NCBI GenBank assembly: GCA_002869305.1 | Contig: PKTC01000305.1 | Span: forward strand, 1 to 16,437 | Direction: 5' to 3' | From: Marinilabiliales bacterium | GTDB taxonomy: Bacteria; Bacteroidota; Bacteroidia; Bacteroidales; UBA12077 | Length of the DNA stretch: 16,437 nt | In this document: positions 16,068 through 16,437 of the stretch, one piece after another | Layout: each line of letters starts with the position of its first letter | Numbering within the stretch: position 1 is the stretch's first letter | The notes under the pieces: generated by a model | Databases searched by the model: none | The model's input: the letters and a program-made list of their open reading frames with translations, nothing else | Told to the model about the DNA's origin: nothing | Position numbers and translations under genes: made by a program

Positions 16068-16075
16068 CAAAAATA
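16068..16075 (-). promoter_or_regulatory. -7 promoter element for the MarR-MATE-gshF operon
   Basis: TATTTTTG on the minus strand is an exact TAnnTTTG match. Transcription would start near 16061-16063, giving a leader of about 15 bases before ATG 16047. No strong -33 TTTG is evident. The two palindromes begin about 18 bases upstream, so the near one covers the -33 region and a bound repressor could exclude RNA polymerase. This element also supports ATG 16047 over the upstream in-frame codon at 16107. Confidence 0.5.
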
Positions 16076-16092
16076 AACAAATATTTTAAGAA

Positions 16093-16131
16093 AGTTGTAT
16101 AATACAACTAAAATAATTGTATAATACAACT
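16093..16131. promoter_or_regulatory. Tandem 17-bp palindromes, likely MarR operators
   Basis: AGTTGTATAATACAACT (16093-16109) is a perfect palindrome with eight-base arms around one central A. A second copy, AATTGTATAATACAACT (16115-16131), differs by one base, which breaks one arm pair. The centres are 22 bases apart, about two helical turns, so two dimers would lie on the same face. The site is upstream of the MarR gene and overlaps the promoter, as expected for an autoregulated MarR family operator of 16-20 bases. The arms are unrelated to nearby hairpins and have no terminator-like T-tract, so a DNA-binding site is more likely than an RNA structure. Confidence 0.75.
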
Positions 16132-16141
16132 AAATTTTCGG

Positions 16142-16158
16142 TGCTTTTTTGTAAAGCA
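16142..16158. terminator. Weak stem-loop between the XdhC-like gene and the MarR operon
   Basis: TGCTTT (16142-16147) pairs with AAAGCA (16153-16158) around a five-base loop. It lies 39 bases after the stop of the XdhC-like gene and just upstream of the MarR operator region. On the minus strand no proper T-tract follows, so termination of the XdhC transcript here is only a possibility. Confidence 0.25.
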
Positions 16159-16197
16159 TTAAATATTAGCAGTTAAGCTCAGAATTAAAAATTTGGA

Positions 16198-16437
16198 TTA
16201 TTTTGTATTCTTCACCTGGATAACCTTTGCGGCTATGCTTATACCAATTTCAGGAGTTGTTTTACTACTTATGTTTATACCCATTGGAGCATCAACTTTT
16301 GCAAGATCACTTTCTGAAATACCCTTGCTGATTAAGGATTCAAAAATAGTATTTACTTTATTTTTACTACCGATCATTCCCAAATATTTAAGATTCTTTG
16401 TGACAAACTGTTCTAAAATAAGTTCATCGCTTTTATG
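16198..16437 (-). CDS. XdhC/CoxI-family protein, C-terminal part
   Basis: The gene reads leftward from beyond the right edge, and 79 C-terminal residues are visible, starting HKSDELILEQFVTKNLKYLG. This is the XdhC C-terminal Rossmann-like domain: an HxxDELIL start, YLGMIGSKNKV with the family's GMIGS(K/R)xK motif, FESLISKGISESDLAKVDAPMGI, then TTPEIGISIAAKVIQVKN at the end. XdhC-type proteins bind molybdenum cofactor and help to load it, often sulfurated, into xanthine dehydrogenase or carbon-monoxide-dehydrogenase-type enzymes, so a molybdoenzyme gene cluster may lie to the right. Reading through the TTG at 16381-16383 as leucine is required for the motif, so that codon is internal and not a start. 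The 5' end is outside the window. Confidence 0.88.
   Translation of the reverse strand, partial: HKSDELILEQFVTKNLKYLGMIGSKNKVNTIFESLISKGISESDLAKVDAPMGINISSKTTPEIGISIAAKVIQVKNTK

Noticed and set aside
16048..16107. Extra 20 N-terminal codons of the MarR frame (MYYTTFLKY...)
   Set aside because: This stretch overlaps the predicted -7 element and the near operator palindrome, and the MarR fold is complete from ATG 16047.

Overview
The window looks like chromosomal DNA of an AT-rich Bacteroidota species, possibly a marine or anaerobic Marinilabiliales-type lineage (inference). Reasons: several proteins with typical Bacteroidota architectures (a membrane AraC regulator, a large MacB/FtsX permease with no ATPase beside it, a CRTAC/UnbV seven-bladed propeller, a membrane-spanning HTH regulator), TAnnTTTG-like -7 promoter elements, and no clear Shine-Dalgarno sequences before most starts. 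No rRNA, tRNA, insertion sequence, prophage or CRISPR array was seen.

Layout, left to right. Almost everything is on the minus strand, so transcription runs right to left. Positions 1-413 hold the N-terminal part of a YigZ/IMPACT-family protein, whose start codon abuts the stop codon of an EamA/DMT permease (414-1295). Upstream of the permease is a 383-base gap containing a promoter-like element, a possible 20-residue peptide ORF and a strong stem-loop with T-tract (possible attenuator or small RNA). Next is a two-gene unit of a secreted CRTAC/UnbV propeller protein (2634-4097) followed by a secreted metallo-beta-lactamase-fold hydrolase (1679-2587). Divergent from it is the only plus-strand gene, a transmembrane HTH regulator (4259-5566). 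The shared intergenic region holds four (A/G)TTCAA repeats at exact 11-base spacing. A shared hairpin separates the regulator from a convergent secreted S33-type alpha/beta hydrolase (5594-7126). Then come an ABC-transporter permease (7243-9609) with a membrane AraC-type regulator upstream of it (9700-10869), a small SnoaL/NTF2-fold lipoprotein (11108-11641), and a compact MarR - MATE exporter - GshF operon (16047 down to 11848). The window ends in the C-terminal part of an XdhC/CoxI-family protein (16198-16437).

The most coherent functional unit is the MarR-MATE-gshF operon. A cysteine-rich MarR regulator is encoded downstream of two nearly identical 17-bp palindromes whose centres are 22 bp apart. 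It is followed after 12 and 6 bases by a multidrug/toxin exporter and by a bifunctional enzyme that makes glutathione. This suggests an inducible response to an electrophile, oxidant or drug that couples export with thiol synthesis (inference). The CRTAC-MBL pair plus the divergent membrane regulator could be a second self-contained regulated module of unknown substrate.
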